A DNA stretch of 64,000 bases, from contig NC_014253.1 in assembly GCF_000196655.1 (NCBI RefSeq), positions 1,231,423 through 1,295,422 on the forward strand. The letters are read 5' to 3'. The DNA comes from Methanohalobium evestigatum Z-7303. Lineage in GTDB: Archaea > Halobacteriota > Methanosarcinia > Methanosarcinales > Methanosarcinaceae. Made by a program: the position numbers and the translations under genes. The notes below the pieces were generated by a model. The model saw only the letters and a list, made by a program, of their open reading frames with translations. It ran no database searches and was not told the origin of the DNA. Within the stretch, counting starts at the first letter, position 1, and every line of letters begins with the position of its first letter. Positions 17,284 through 27,000 of the stretch are shown piece after piece.

Positions 17284-17452
17284 GACCAGTATGGTTCCAA
17301 TTATCCATCATTTTGTCAAGTAGAACAAATAATAATTTTTTATATATTAAAAATATAATTATAAATGGTCTATTTTTACTGGAATTCTTATAAACTATTC
17401 GGTTAATGTATATTACTCAAAATCGTACCTATAAATAAGGTCGCTTTTCTTT

Positions 17453-17474
17453 TACTCCTGTTAAAGAGGAGTAT
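17453..17474 (+). promoter_or_regulatory. Leader hairpin before DUF2162 gene
   Basis: ACTCCT and AGGAGT form a short stem around GTTAAAG in the leader of the gene at 17492; AGAGGAGT lies in the 3' arm and resembles a ribosome binding site that would be sequestered. A second possible site (GAGGTATC) lies closer to the start. Function is speculative. Confidence 0.3.
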
Positions 17475-17491
17475 AAGAGGTATCAGATTAA

Positions 17492-18181
17492 ATGGATTCA
17501 ATCTACATTGCTGTAATCGGGATACTAACAGGTATTTTTGTATTCGGATTGAAAACCGGCATAGGATGCGGTTTTTCCAATATCAAAAAACAAAACATCA
17601 TAATACTGGCCGGTGTTTACTTCCTGATTTCACTGATAATCGGTACATCGATGGACTATATCGATATGTCATATCTACAAAGTATTACGGATATGGGTAT
17701 GATGCTTCATGTACTGGTTGCCCTGCTTTTGATAGGTGCAGGAATCTATACAAGAAAAAAATGGTTTTGTGGACATGATGTTTCAAAACATTCATTCCTT
17801 GCAATCTCTCTCCCATGTCCGGTCTGTTTGACTGCACTGTTCATATCATGCACCATGCTTGCTTCCAGTCTTGATTGGAGCGGTCTGAGTATCGGTGTAC
17901 TTACAGGGTTTGTATTTTTTGTATCGATTATAGTGTCATCGTTGACGTTTAAAAGGATGGGTAAAACACCGGAAACCCTTGGTAGTGTGATGATGTTCCT
18001 TGGTATATTCTATGTCCTCGGTGCCATGATTGCACCTGCTTACATGGAAGTCAAACAGATGGACCTTGCACCGATTGCAGCTGGTGAGTTTGAGATTGGT
18101 CCTTACCTTTTATTCTTCGTACTAATTCTAGGCGGTTTTATATTGAACCATATAAAAACAAAAAAGTTTGAAGAAGGGTGA
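17492..18181 (+). CDS. DUF2162 polytopic membrane protein
   Basis: A 229-residue protein with about seven membrane segments, matching the methanogen DUF2162 family of putative transporters. Features are GLKTGIGCGFSNIKKQ near residue 20, WFCGHDVSKHS near 90 and LPCPVCLTALF near 108, so several cysteines and a histidine face loops and may bind metal. It starts a tight cluster with an ExbB/MotA-type protein (6-base gap), a DUF2149 protein and a CobN-like surface protein. This suggests a part in metal or tetrapyrrole transport; the substrate is not known. Confidence 0.75.
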   Translation: MDSIYIAVIGILTGIFVFGLKTGIGCGFSNIKKQNIIILAGVYFLISLIIGTSMDYIDMSYLQSITDMGMMLHVLVALLLIGAGIYTRKKWFCGHDVSKHSFLAISLPCPVCLTALFISCTMLASSLDWSGLSIGVLTGFVFFVSIIVSSLTFKRMGKTPETLGSVMMFLGIFYVLGAMIAPAYMEVKQMDLAPIAAGEFEIGPYLLFFVLILGGFILNHIKTKKFEEG

Positions 18182-18187
18182 ATAAAA

Positions 18188-18811
18188 ATGAGTGTAGTTT
18201 CACCTTTATTTGAAGTAATGTATACTTTCTCGTCAGCTTTGCTCTATCCTGTAATCATCCTGTTAATCCTGTTTATCGTAGCGTCCCTTGTATTGATCGG
18301 AGAATTCCTATCAGAATACTCAAAACGCTCAAGGGATGTAAACAATCTTGAACACACCTGCAACCATGTTGAAGATAATATCAAAGATTCTGCTTATGAA
18401 AAAGCAGCTGAAGCTCTCAGGAATCTAAAACAGAACCATATAGTTACATCTTTTTCAAGGGATGCTGCAGACCATCTCGAGAACCAGAGGATACCATCTA
18501 TCGAAAGAATATCAGGTGAATATGAAATCAGGATGGCAAAACAGCTTGAACATACAAAGATCATAGCTGTTGTTGCACCGATGCTGGGTCTGATGGGTAC
18601 CCTGATTCCACTGGGTCCTGCATTGATCGGCCTTACTGAAGGCAATATCGTCCAGCTTGCCAACAACCTGATGGTTGCATTCGCCACGACCGTTGTAGGA
18701 TTGTTTGCAGGCAGTATAGGACATGTACTGACCCAGGTTCGAAGACGGTGGTACTGGCAGGATATGGCGGATATCGACTACATACTGGATACAATAGAGG
18801 GTAAACGATGA
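18188..18811 (+). CDS. MotA/TolQ/ExbB-type proton channel protein
   Basis: The 207-residue protein has an N-terminal membrane helix (YPVIILLILFIVASLVLI), a long charged cytoplasmic segment, and two C-terminal helices in which APMLGLMGTLIPLGPAL and FATTVVGLFAG match the MotA/TolQ/ExbB family core. Such proteins pass protons and drive partner proteins across a membrane. Next comes a DUF2149 protein, overlapping by four bases (ATGA), that plausibly plays the ExbD/TolR role. Archaea lack TonB and an outer membrane, so energising a surface CobN-like protein is an inference from gene order. Confidence 0.85.
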   Translation: MSVVSPLFEVMYTFSSALLYPVIILLILFIVASLVLIGEFLSEYSKRSRDVNNLEHTCNHVEDNIKDSAYEKAAEALRNLKQNHIVTSFSRDAADHLENQRIPSIERISGEYEIRMAKQLEHTKIIAVVAPMLGLMGTLIPLGPALIGLTEGNIVQLANNLMVAFATTVVGLFAGSIGHVLTQVRRRWYWQDMADIDYILDTIEGKR

Positions 18812-19164
18812 GATCCAGACGATACAGGCGTACAGGAATTCTGCACGACCCAGAAGATGAAAATCCGATGACCGGAGTTGCAAACCTTTTCGACATCGCG
18901 ATGGTGTTCTCGGTGGCTTTGCTGGTGGCTCTTGTAATGTCGCATAACATACCTGAGCTGCTGAACCCTACAGAAGATGTGACTATTGTTAAAAACCCCG
19001 GGGAAAAGAACATGCAGATTATCGAAAAGAAGGGACAGGATATAAAGGTCCTGAACAGGACGGATGAAGTTGGTGGAGGGACGGGTGAAGCGCTGGGAAC
19101 TGCTTACAGGTTATCTGATGGGAGGGTGGTTTATGTGCCTGAAAATAAGTCAGAAACATCATGA
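18808..19164 (+). CDS. DUF2149 protein, ExbD/TolR-like partner
   Basis: 118 residues with a basic N-terminus (RSRRYRRTG), one membrane helix (NLFDIAMVFSVALLVALVMS) and a soluble extracytoplasmic tail containing a GGGTGEALGTAYRL segment. The topology, one helix with an acidic residue near it (FDIAM) then a periplasm-side domain, is that of ExbD/TolR. DUF2149 occurs beside ExbB-like genes in methanogens. Overlaps the preceding stop (ATGA). Confidence 0.75.
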   Translation: MRSRRYRRTGILHDPEDENPMTGVANLFDIAMVFSVALLVALVMSHNIPELLNPTEDVTIVKNPGEKNMQIIEKKGQDIKVLNRTDEVGGGTGEALGTAYRLSDGRVVYVPENKSETS

Positions 19165-19265
19165 TATTATTTTTTAAATTCAAACACAAGTTAGATTTAC
19201 CATAGAACAATTAATGTTGAAGTTAATACGATTTATTAAGTAATAGAAATTGAGCAAATAGATGT

Positions 19266-19308
19266 AGACATCCCGGTATACGCCGCCAAGCAATCACCCG
19301 GGATGTCT
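19266..19308 (+). promoter_or_regulatory. Long-stem leader hairpin before CobN-like gene
   Basis: AGACATCCCGG (19266-19276) and CCGGGATGTCT (19298-19308) are perfect 11-base complements around a 21-base loop; three more outer pairs, one a G-U, extend the stem to 14. It ends 14 bases before the GAGGTGAT ribosome binding site of the CobN-like gene. The loop (TATACGCCGCCAAGCAATCAC) is not a riboswitch consensus I recognise. It may be an intergenic terminator/attenuator after the DUF2149 gene or a regulatory leader. Confidence 0.6.
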
Positions 19309-19333
19309 GCATATTATCCATAGAGGTGATAAC

Positions 19334-22300
19334 ATGCAAAAAAAGAAAAGAAGTTTACTAGTATTAAGTGTATTGGTATTGATAATGGCAGTACCTGGAG
19401 CATCGGCAGAAGAAAACCAGACGAATACGAATATAACTTTCATTCTGGGTACCGATGTAAACGAAGAAACACTTCAAACCGCAGCTTCTAACAGTACCAT
19501 TGATGAAAAGTTAAACGTAACAGTCTATACTAATAACGATACAATACCACAGGGTACCAATTTTTCACAGTCATCAGTTGTCTTTATCGAATCCAGAAAT
19601 GAAACTTTCAAAAATGAATGGAACAAGAGTATCGAATCGGCAAAAGGAAACGGTACCAGTGTGATAGGTTACAATTTATCCTCTAACGTCACCTCCTTAT
19701 CAAATGTAGATTTATATTCTAACAATTACACCGACATTGAAAGATACTGGATACAGGGTGGCAAAACCAACATGAAAAACATGCTTAAAACGATGGGGCA
19801 AAAATTCTGTGAGCAGTGGGTTGGTGAAAACATCACAGGACCCGAAGTTACCCATTCAGAAACCAACATCACATACATACTCAATTCTGACAACAGCGTA
19901 TATTACCTGAACCAGGTACTTTCAGAAAGAGACGTAATCAATAACCGTTTCGATGTAACTGTAATGAATGGCCAGGAAGCATCTGAGAATCTGACCGATG
20001 TTTCAGATCAGGATGTGGTAATGCTCTATATGATAGGGTCGAGCACTATGCCAGAAATCAAGGATTCACTTCTTGAAGCAAAAAACAACGGTACCCAGAT
20101 AGGTCTTTTTGGCATGCAAGATAATTATAATGTATCAACTATCGATATGGAAAACCCCCCACATAATGCTATGAAGGAATACCTCTATAACAGCAGTTTT
20201 TCAAACATGGAACACTGGATCCGCTATATAGGAGCAGAACTTGAAGACGACTACATTGAATACAAACCTTCTCAACCACCAGCAGTTCCAGATCACGGAA
20301 TATACCACCCGGATGCATTTCCCAGGATTTTTGAAAACAGTACTACATATTTTGAATGGTATAAAGACCACGGTTATGAAGAATCTGCACCTACCATCGG
20401 TATAATTGGTGGTGGTTCACTTGGAAAAAATGAATTGGATTACAATGCGGATGATGTTATCATAGAAGAGCTCGAATCCAAGGGCTGTAATGTCATCTAT
20501 ACGACCTCGAAAGTATGTGAAGAGGATGTGGATTATTTCACAAATAATGGGTCGGTACTTGTTGACACAATAATTTCTCAAAAAGGTTTTTATCTAAATT
20601 ATGGAGACCAGGAGAAAGGTGTTAATTACTTAGAAGAGTATAATGTACCTGTAATAAAAGCGGTTTTTGATTATTACAATTCACCAGCTGATTACAATGC
20701 AAGTACCCATGGAGTCAACCCGCAGTCGCTTGCTTTCCAGGTAACACAACCCGAAATTGATGGTGCTACAGAGTATATCTGGGTAGCTGGCAGGGTACAG
20801 GACCCGGATAATCCCGACAAGTATTACTATAAAGCTCATGACCAGCAGGTTGACTGGTTGACAGACCGTGCCATATCATGGTCTGAACTCGGTAGGACTG
20901 ATAATTCTGATAAAAATATCAGTATAATCTATTACAACCATGGAGGCGGAAAGAGTAACATAGGTGCCAGTTATCTGGATATAGCGTCCAGTTTTGAATT
21001 ACTGCTACAAAACATGAACAATACCGGTTACGACACCGGTGAAAGGGATATACCAAATGCTAGTCAGTTCATCGACCTATTCATCGAAAGCAGGAACGTG
21101 GGTTCATGGGCACCAGGTGAACTTGAAAAGGTAGTAGAATCCGGAAATGTAACTCTTGTACCCAAAGACGAGTACATGGAATGGTACAATGATCTTCCGA
21201 ATTCTGTCAGGGAAGATGTTGAAGACAGATGGGGAGAACCACCTGGCGACATCATGGTCTATGAAGATAATTTCGTGATACCTGCAATACAGATGGGAAA
21301 TGTCAATTTCGTACCACAGCCGATGAGAGGTGATTTATCTGATGAATCAACAATTTACCATGATAAAGAACTGCCACCTACACACCATTATCTTGCGACA
21401 TATTTCTGGATCAACCAGGTCTATGATGCAGATGCGATGATACATTTCGGGACCCATGGTACTCAGGAATGGCTTCCAGGTAAAGAGGTAGGGCTATGGA
21501 AATATGACTATCCATCTATAATGGTGAGTGATACTCCTGTTATCTATCCGTATATCATGGATAATGTAGGTGAAGGTACACAGGCCAAACGAAGAGGTAA
21601 TGCGGTTATCATTGACCATCTGACACCACCTATATCATCAGGAGGTCTTTACGGTAACCTTACCCAACTGCACGATAAAATACATTCCTATGAAACGGCA
21701 GAAAACGGAACAAAATCTGAATACAGGGAAACGATAATAGAACTATACTCGTCTCTGAACATGGAAGCTGACCTTGGTGTGACCAGTGACGAACTGAAAA
21801 ATATGAATACATCTGAATTCAGTGAATTCGTAAATACTGATATCCATGATCATCTCCACAAACTAAAGAACACATTAATGCCTCTTGGCTTGCATACATT
21901 TGGTGTTGCGCCAGAAGGTGAAGAACTGGTATACATGGTCAAATCCATGTTAGGCCAGGATTTCATTGAACATGTCATGGATGTGCTTCCACATCAGTCT
22001 GATGAGGAAGATATGGAGATAGCAGCTGATGAAAATGCTACAAAGCTTTTAAATGCAACAATATTAAACGGAACAGAAGTTACCAAAGCACAGGAAGATA
22101 TTCTAAACACCACTGATACAAATATTACAGAAGACCTCAACACAGCACTGAATTACTCTAAAAAACTCCAGCAGACCGGCAGGGAGATAAATCAAACATT
22201 GAAAGCGATGGATGCTGGATTCATTGAACCAGGACCAGGGAACGATCCTATCAGGAACCCTGAAGCTCTTCCAACTGGACGTAATTTCTACAGTTTTGAC

Positions 22301-23965
22301 CCAAGAAAGTTCCCCGATAAAGAAACCGAAGAGAGAGGTGCTGTACTTGCAGACCAGATGCTTGATAAGTATAAATCCGAACACGGAGACTATCCCAAAA
22401 AAGTGAACTATGTACTCTGGTCGGTTGAAACCATGCGTCATGAGGGTTTGATGGAAGCCCAGATATATTCACTACTGGGTGTAGAACCAGTAAGAGATTG
22501 GGGTCGGATTGTAGGATTTGACGTGATCCCTGCTGAAAATATAACCCATCCAAGGATTGATGTTACAGTGACACCTTCTGGACTGTACAGGGATACATTC
22601 CCGTATCAACTGAAATTGATAGATAATGCAGTCCGGACTGTTGCTGCACTCAATGAAAGCAACGAGACCAACTATGTGAGAATGAATTCCTTGAAGATGG
22701 AAGAAGAACTGAAAGATATGGGTTACAATAACAGTACAGCAGTAAACCTCTCCAGATCAAGAATATTCAGTGAACCACCTGGATCTTACGGCACAGGCCT
22801 GCCGGGAGCGGTTACTGCAAGTGATACTTGGGATAGTGAAGATGAACTGGCAGATTTGTACATGTCACGTATGTCCAATATATATGGACAGAACAACTGG
22901 GGTGAAAACTATGAAGATGTATTCAGGCTGAATCTAAGAGATGTAGAAGTTGCCCAGCACAGTGATTCCTCTAACCTCTACGGACTTATTGACAACGATG
23001 ATTTCTACCAGTATCTTGGTGGTGTAGGTCTTGCAGTCAGGTCATTGACAGGTGAAAACCCTGAAATGTATGTAGCAGATTTCAAAGACGCTGACAATCC
23101 CCAGATTAATACACTGAATGAAGCATTCAGGACAGAATTAAGAGCACGATACTTTAACCCGACCTGGATATCCGGCATGATGGAACATGATTATGCAGGA
23201 GCAAGAGAGTTCATGAAATTCACCGAACACATGTGGGGCTGGGATGCTGTCTCACCGGAACTTGTAAAGGATTCAGACTGGAATGAGATGTACGATATTT
23301 ATGTCAGGGATAAATACGACCTTGGAATGAACGAATTCATGAAATCCGAAAACCCGTATCAATACCAGTCTACCACAGCAAGGATGCTTGAAACCACACG
23401 TAAGATGGGTCCTGATGGGAACGCTTACTGGAAAGCTTCAGATGAAATCGTTAATAATCTGGTAAAAGAATATGTAGATTCAGTAGTAGAAAACGGTGTG
23501 ACATGCTGCCATCATACCTGTGGTAACCCCACATTGAATGAATACGTTGAAGGTCAAATGTCAGTAGCTGGCATAAGCCCTGAAAAACAGGAAGCTTATA
23601 AAAAACTCATGGATGAAGCTACAGGGTCAGAAAAACAATCAACCAGTGAAAAAGAGACCAGCAGTACCGATAGTCTCAACAGTGTGCAGCGTGAGATGGT
23701 TAATTCATCCAACACTGCAACCAGTAATCAGACCCAGAACTCAAACTCTGAAACTGGTGCTGGAACTGATATAGGTCAGGATCCGGGAGAAAAACAATCC
23801 AAATCATCTGACAACTATGTTGAGGGTTATGAGATGGAAGAACAATCTAAAGATTCTAAAAGCAAATCCAGTCCAATGTCGTTCTCAGGCGCTGATATTG
23901 TAGGTACAATGCTTGTATTACTGGCTGTCGGTGCAATTGTCGTTGGATATAAGAGAAGAAGTTGA
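19334..23965 (+). CDS. Exported, membrane-anchored CobN/ChlH-like chelatase subunit
   Basis: A 1543-residue protein related to the large subunit of cobalt and magnesium chelatases, but exported: residues 1-26 are a signal peptide ending PGASA, and SGADIVGTMLVLLAVGAIVV near 1517-1536 is a C-terminal anchor with a basic tail (KRRS). Residues 33-170 and 178-310 are two diverged repeats (NITFILGTD / NITYILNSD). The chelatase core begins near 330; HFGTHGTQEWLPGK near 707 is a CobN/ChlH hallmark, and VTCCHHTCGNP near 1391 is a Cys/His cluster. Many NxT/S sequons fit N-glycosylation. The role is probably capture or loading of a metal or tetrapyrrole at the surface, energised by the preceding genes. 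Confidence 0.85.
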   Translation: MQKKKRSLLVLSVLVLIMAVPGASAEENQTNTNITFILGTDVNEETLQTAASNSTIDEKLNVTVYTNNDTIPQGTNFSQSSVVFIESRNETFKNEWNKSIESAKGNGTSVIGYNLSSNVTSLSNVDLYSNNYTDIERYWIQGGKTNMKNMLKTMGQKFCEQWVGENITGPEVTHSETNITYILNSDNSVYYLNQVLSERDVINNRFDVTVMNGQEASENLTDVSDQDVVMLYMIGSSTMPEIKDSLLEAKNNGTQIGLFGMQDNYNVSTIDMENPPHNAMKEYLYNSSFSNMEHWIRYIGAELEDDYIEYKPSQPPAVPDHGIYHPDAFPRIFENSTTYFEWYKDHGYEESAPTIGIIGGGSLGKNELDYNADDVIIEELESKGCNVIYTTSKVCEEDVDYFTNNGSVLVDTIISQKGFYLNYGDQEKGVNYLEEYNVPVIKAVFDYYNSPADYNASTHGVNPQSLAFQVTQPEIDGATEYIWVAGRVQDPDNPDKYYYKAHDQQVDWLTDRAISWSELGRTDNSDKNISIIYYNHGGGKSNIGASYLDIASSFELLLQNMNNTGYDTGERDIPNASQFIDLFIESRNVGSWAPGELEKVVESGNVTLVPKDEYMEWYNDLPNSVREDVEDRWGEPPGDIMVYEDNFVIPAIQMGNVNFVPQPMRGDLSDESTIYHDKELPPTHHYLATYFWINQVYDADAMIHFGTHGTQEWLPGKEVGLWKYDYPSIMVSDTPVIYPYIMDNVGEGTQAKRRGNAVIIDHLTPPISSGGLYGNLTQLHDKIHSYETAENGTKSEYRETIIELYSSLNMEADLGVTSDELKNMNTSEFSEFVNTDIHDHLHKLKNTLMPLGLHTFGVAPEGEELVYMVKSMLGQDFIEHVMDVLPHQSDEEDMEIAADENATKLLNATILNGTEVTKAQEDILNTTDTNITEDLNTALNYSKKLQQTGREINQTLKAMDAGFIEPGPGNDPIRNPEALPTGRNFYSFDPRKFPDKETEERGAVLADQMLDKYKSEHGDYPKKVNYVLWSVETMRHEGLMEAQIYSLLGVEPVRDWGRIVGFDVIPAENITHPRIDVTVTPSGLYRDTFPYQLKLIDNAVRTVAALNESNETNYVRMNSLKMEEELKDMGYNNSTAVNLSRSRIFSEPPGSYGTGLPGAVTASDTWDSEDELADLYMSRMSNIYGQNNWGENYEDVFRLNLRDVEVAQHSDSSNLYGLIDNDDFYQYLGGVGLAVRSLTGENPEMYVADFKDADNPQINTLNEAFRTELRARYFNPTWISGMMEHDYAGAREFMKFTEHMWGWDAVSPELVKDSDWNEMYDIYVRDKYDLGMNEFMKSENPYQYQSTTARMLETTRKMGPDGNAYWKASDEIVNNLVKEYVDSVVENGVTCCHHTCGNPTLNEYVEGQMSVAGISPEKQEAYKKLMDEATGSEKQSTSEKETSSTDSLNSVQREMVNSSNTATSNQTQNSNSETGAGTDIGQDPGEKQSKSSDNYVEGYEMEEQSKDSKSKSSPMSFSGADIVGTMLVLLAVGAIVVGYKRRS

Positions 23966-23975
23966 AAACATATTA

Positions 23976-23998
23976 GATGTTGGTTTAGCACCAACATC
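23976..23998. terminator. Bidirectional terminator between convergent genes
   Basis: GATGTTGGT and ACCAACATC form a perfect nine-pair stem with a five-base loop, followed on the plus strand by ATATTTTTTGTTTTTT. It lies between the CobN-like gene and the convergent protease gene and can serve both. Confidence 0.75.
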
Positions 23999-24040
23999 AT
24001 ATTTTTTGTTTTTTAGTTTCCTAATTATAAAGGAAAGAGT

Positions 24041-27000
24041 TTAGGTACCTCTCTTTTTGATATATATTGAAATACTAACTACAATACTAATAATTGCCAG
24101 TATTAACCAGCTCATATCCCAGGCACCAATACCTATAACATCACCATTTCCACTGGATTGCATAGTAGTGTTGTTGGCTGTTTTAGTTGTTTGATTATCA
24201 TTGATTGATGTGTGATTGGAACCGTCTAATTCACTGTCTTCTGAATTGGTGTTTATGTCCTGTTTATTTATATTTTCACCAGTAATAGCAAAAGGTGAAA
24301 AACCAGGAGTATTTGCCCTGTATTTGATAACTGTCTCGTTTTCAGTTAATTTTTGAGTTTGAAGCTTGTTCCATTTATCATCGTGATATCTGCACATCTT
24401 GATTGTAGATTCATTGATATCATTTTCTTCTATCCAGGATTTTTCAACATCAAAATCGATAGATGCGTTTTTTATGTTGTTGTTAAATCCTGCTTTTCCC
24501 ACCCAAATATTCATATTCTGGTAAACTTTATCAGGAGCATTTTCATCCACCAACGCTGATTTATCTTTTAAAACTTCGATACGGGTTTCAACTTTACCAG
24601 CAGTCTTTTTTGCTTCAAACTGAACACGTTTTATTTTGTTCTCTTTTGTCCTGAATTCGTATGATACTTGTTCACCATAATTCACATATTCCTGCTGGAC
24701 AAGTTCTTCTTTGATGTTTTCATATTCCTCTCCAGTATTTCCACCTCCAGCTCCACCACCTGAACCGGAACTTCCGCTGGAACTACTATCTGTGCTGGAT
24801 TCTACTTCATCTTTTACTACATCAATAGTGAATGTATTGTTGATGGAACCGTTTTTAGCGGTTATGTTGGTTGAACCAGTATTTACGGCATTGAAAACAC
24901 CTGTAGAATTGTTGATTGTACCAACATCCAGATTACTGGATGTCCAGTTTACTATAACTTCGTATCCATCACCGAACTGGTCGACAGGTGTAGCATTGAA
25001 GTCATGTGTGTTACCGGGCCGAAATTCTGATACCACGTTAGTTATTTTGATAGCATCGAATTTTCGTTCCTGGATATCAAACGTGATGTTATTTTCTATA
25101 GTGTCACCTGTTATAGTATCGTTTGTTGAGTTGGTCCAGTATATCTTTGTTAATCCAGTATCGTTTATTTCAAATACACCGGTTGATTGATTAATGGTTC
25201 CTACTGTAGTATTGTTGCTGTACCATTCAGGTTCAAAACTGTATGGGTCACCATACTGGTCTTTTGTTAATAATGAAAATTTTAAATCAGGATTATCGAT
25301 TGGAATTATACTGGATTGGTTAGCATTTATTCTGGTACTGTTTACGGTTATATTAGCGTAGTCGAGATATGGTATTTCTTTAACAGTTATATTGGTTACA
25401 TCTTTGATACTGCCATTTTTTGCTGTTATATTTGTTATACCTGTTTTATTTGGAGTGAATGTACCAGTATCATTAATATTGCCGACTGAATCATTACCTA
25501 CAGACCAGTTTACATTTACATCGACTTCGTTTCCGTACTGGTCGGTTGTATTGGCATCAAAATCCAGTGTCTGGTTTGTATAGATTATCGGGTCTAATGG
25601 AGTAACATTGATATTGGTTAATTCAGGTGGTTGTTTTTCAACAGTAACAGTTGTTGAATTACTGGTTCCATCCTTATTAGCAGTAATATTTGCAGTTCCT
25701 GATACGTTAGCTGTGAAATAACCCGTGCTGTTTATTGTACCTACAGTGGTGTTGTTGCTTGACCAGTACACGGTTTCATTTATTTTGTTACCATTTTTAT
25801 CATAGATGTCAGCATTAAATAAAACCGTTTGATTATCATATATAGTTGGATTTTGCGGTGAAATTTCAATGCTAGATATTTTGACCTTCTCAATTGAACC
25901 TGAGATTACCATTGAAAACGGTTGTGGGTTTTGTGGTACATTATAACCATCGACTTTAATCGTGTATACACCTGTATCAGGGTTCATGATGTCTATCTCT
26001 TCGATGTTGTTTGTACGGTCGTGGCCACTTGTTACAACTTCAGAATTGCCGTAGTAATCAGTACCGTTTGGACCGATTACAGTTAAATCAAGGTCATTGA
26101 TGAGTGCTTTTGATGAATAGGATTCGCCAGGATAATCAGTCCACCCGATTGTTACCTTTAGCGGGTTAGAACTATTATTAACATAGATTTTCGTTTCTGC
26201 AACTTCTCTTGTGTTTAATTTTACCCCATCGGAATAGTAAATATTACCTTTTTGAATTGACTTAATAGATTTTTCTACATCTAAACGCCCCCACCCCTGT
26301 ACATAATTTGGCTGGGTCTGCAAATCTCCATATCTAACGGGAGTTATGTCATAAGCACCGTTGATAAGAGTCGTTTTTATAAGAGAGGCTGATGGAGTGA
26401 CACTTAAATTGTCCATGTAATATTGCCTAACAAGAGATGCTGTACCTGCAACATGAGGAGTAGCCATACTTGTACCGCTCATGTATGTATAGTCATTTTC
26501 GGCAGACGTGATGTTTGCCTTTGTAGATAGAATATTAGTTCCAGGTGCAACGACATCCGGTTTGATGCGGCTGTCATTGGTAGGACCTCTGCTGCTGAAA
26601 TATGCAATTTCATCAACATCATCAGAACTATAACCCATACTGGACCTGTTGTTTTCAGTTGCACCCACTGTGAGACAATTCTTAGCAGTTGAAGGTCTTG
26701 ATATTGATTCGTTATCTTCGGTATCGCCTTCATTACCTGCTGCAAAAAGTATTAGCATATCTTTATGGTCCCACATAAACTCGTCTACACTTTTTGCATG
26801 TTCTCCATAATCATTTAACTCACTGACAAAACCCCAGCTGTTTGTGTGTATTCTGGCACTTTTGTTATACGCCTCAGAAAACAGACGGTATATGTTTATA
26901 TCTGCAGTAAGGTTACCATCATCGTCACCCAGAGCCTGAAAAACAATATCAGATTTTGGTGCAGCACCTCTGGCAGAACCGTTACCCGTTACAGTACCTG

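Noticed and set aside
19266..19308. Cobalamin riboswitch before the CobN-like gene
   Set aside because: The leader is only a single stem-loop and lacks the conserved B12-box core; no multi-helix junction could be drawn.
24711..25190. 159-codon plus-strand frame inside the protease gene
   Set aside because: Opposite-strand shadow of the repeat region; composition mirrors the Ig-like repeats.
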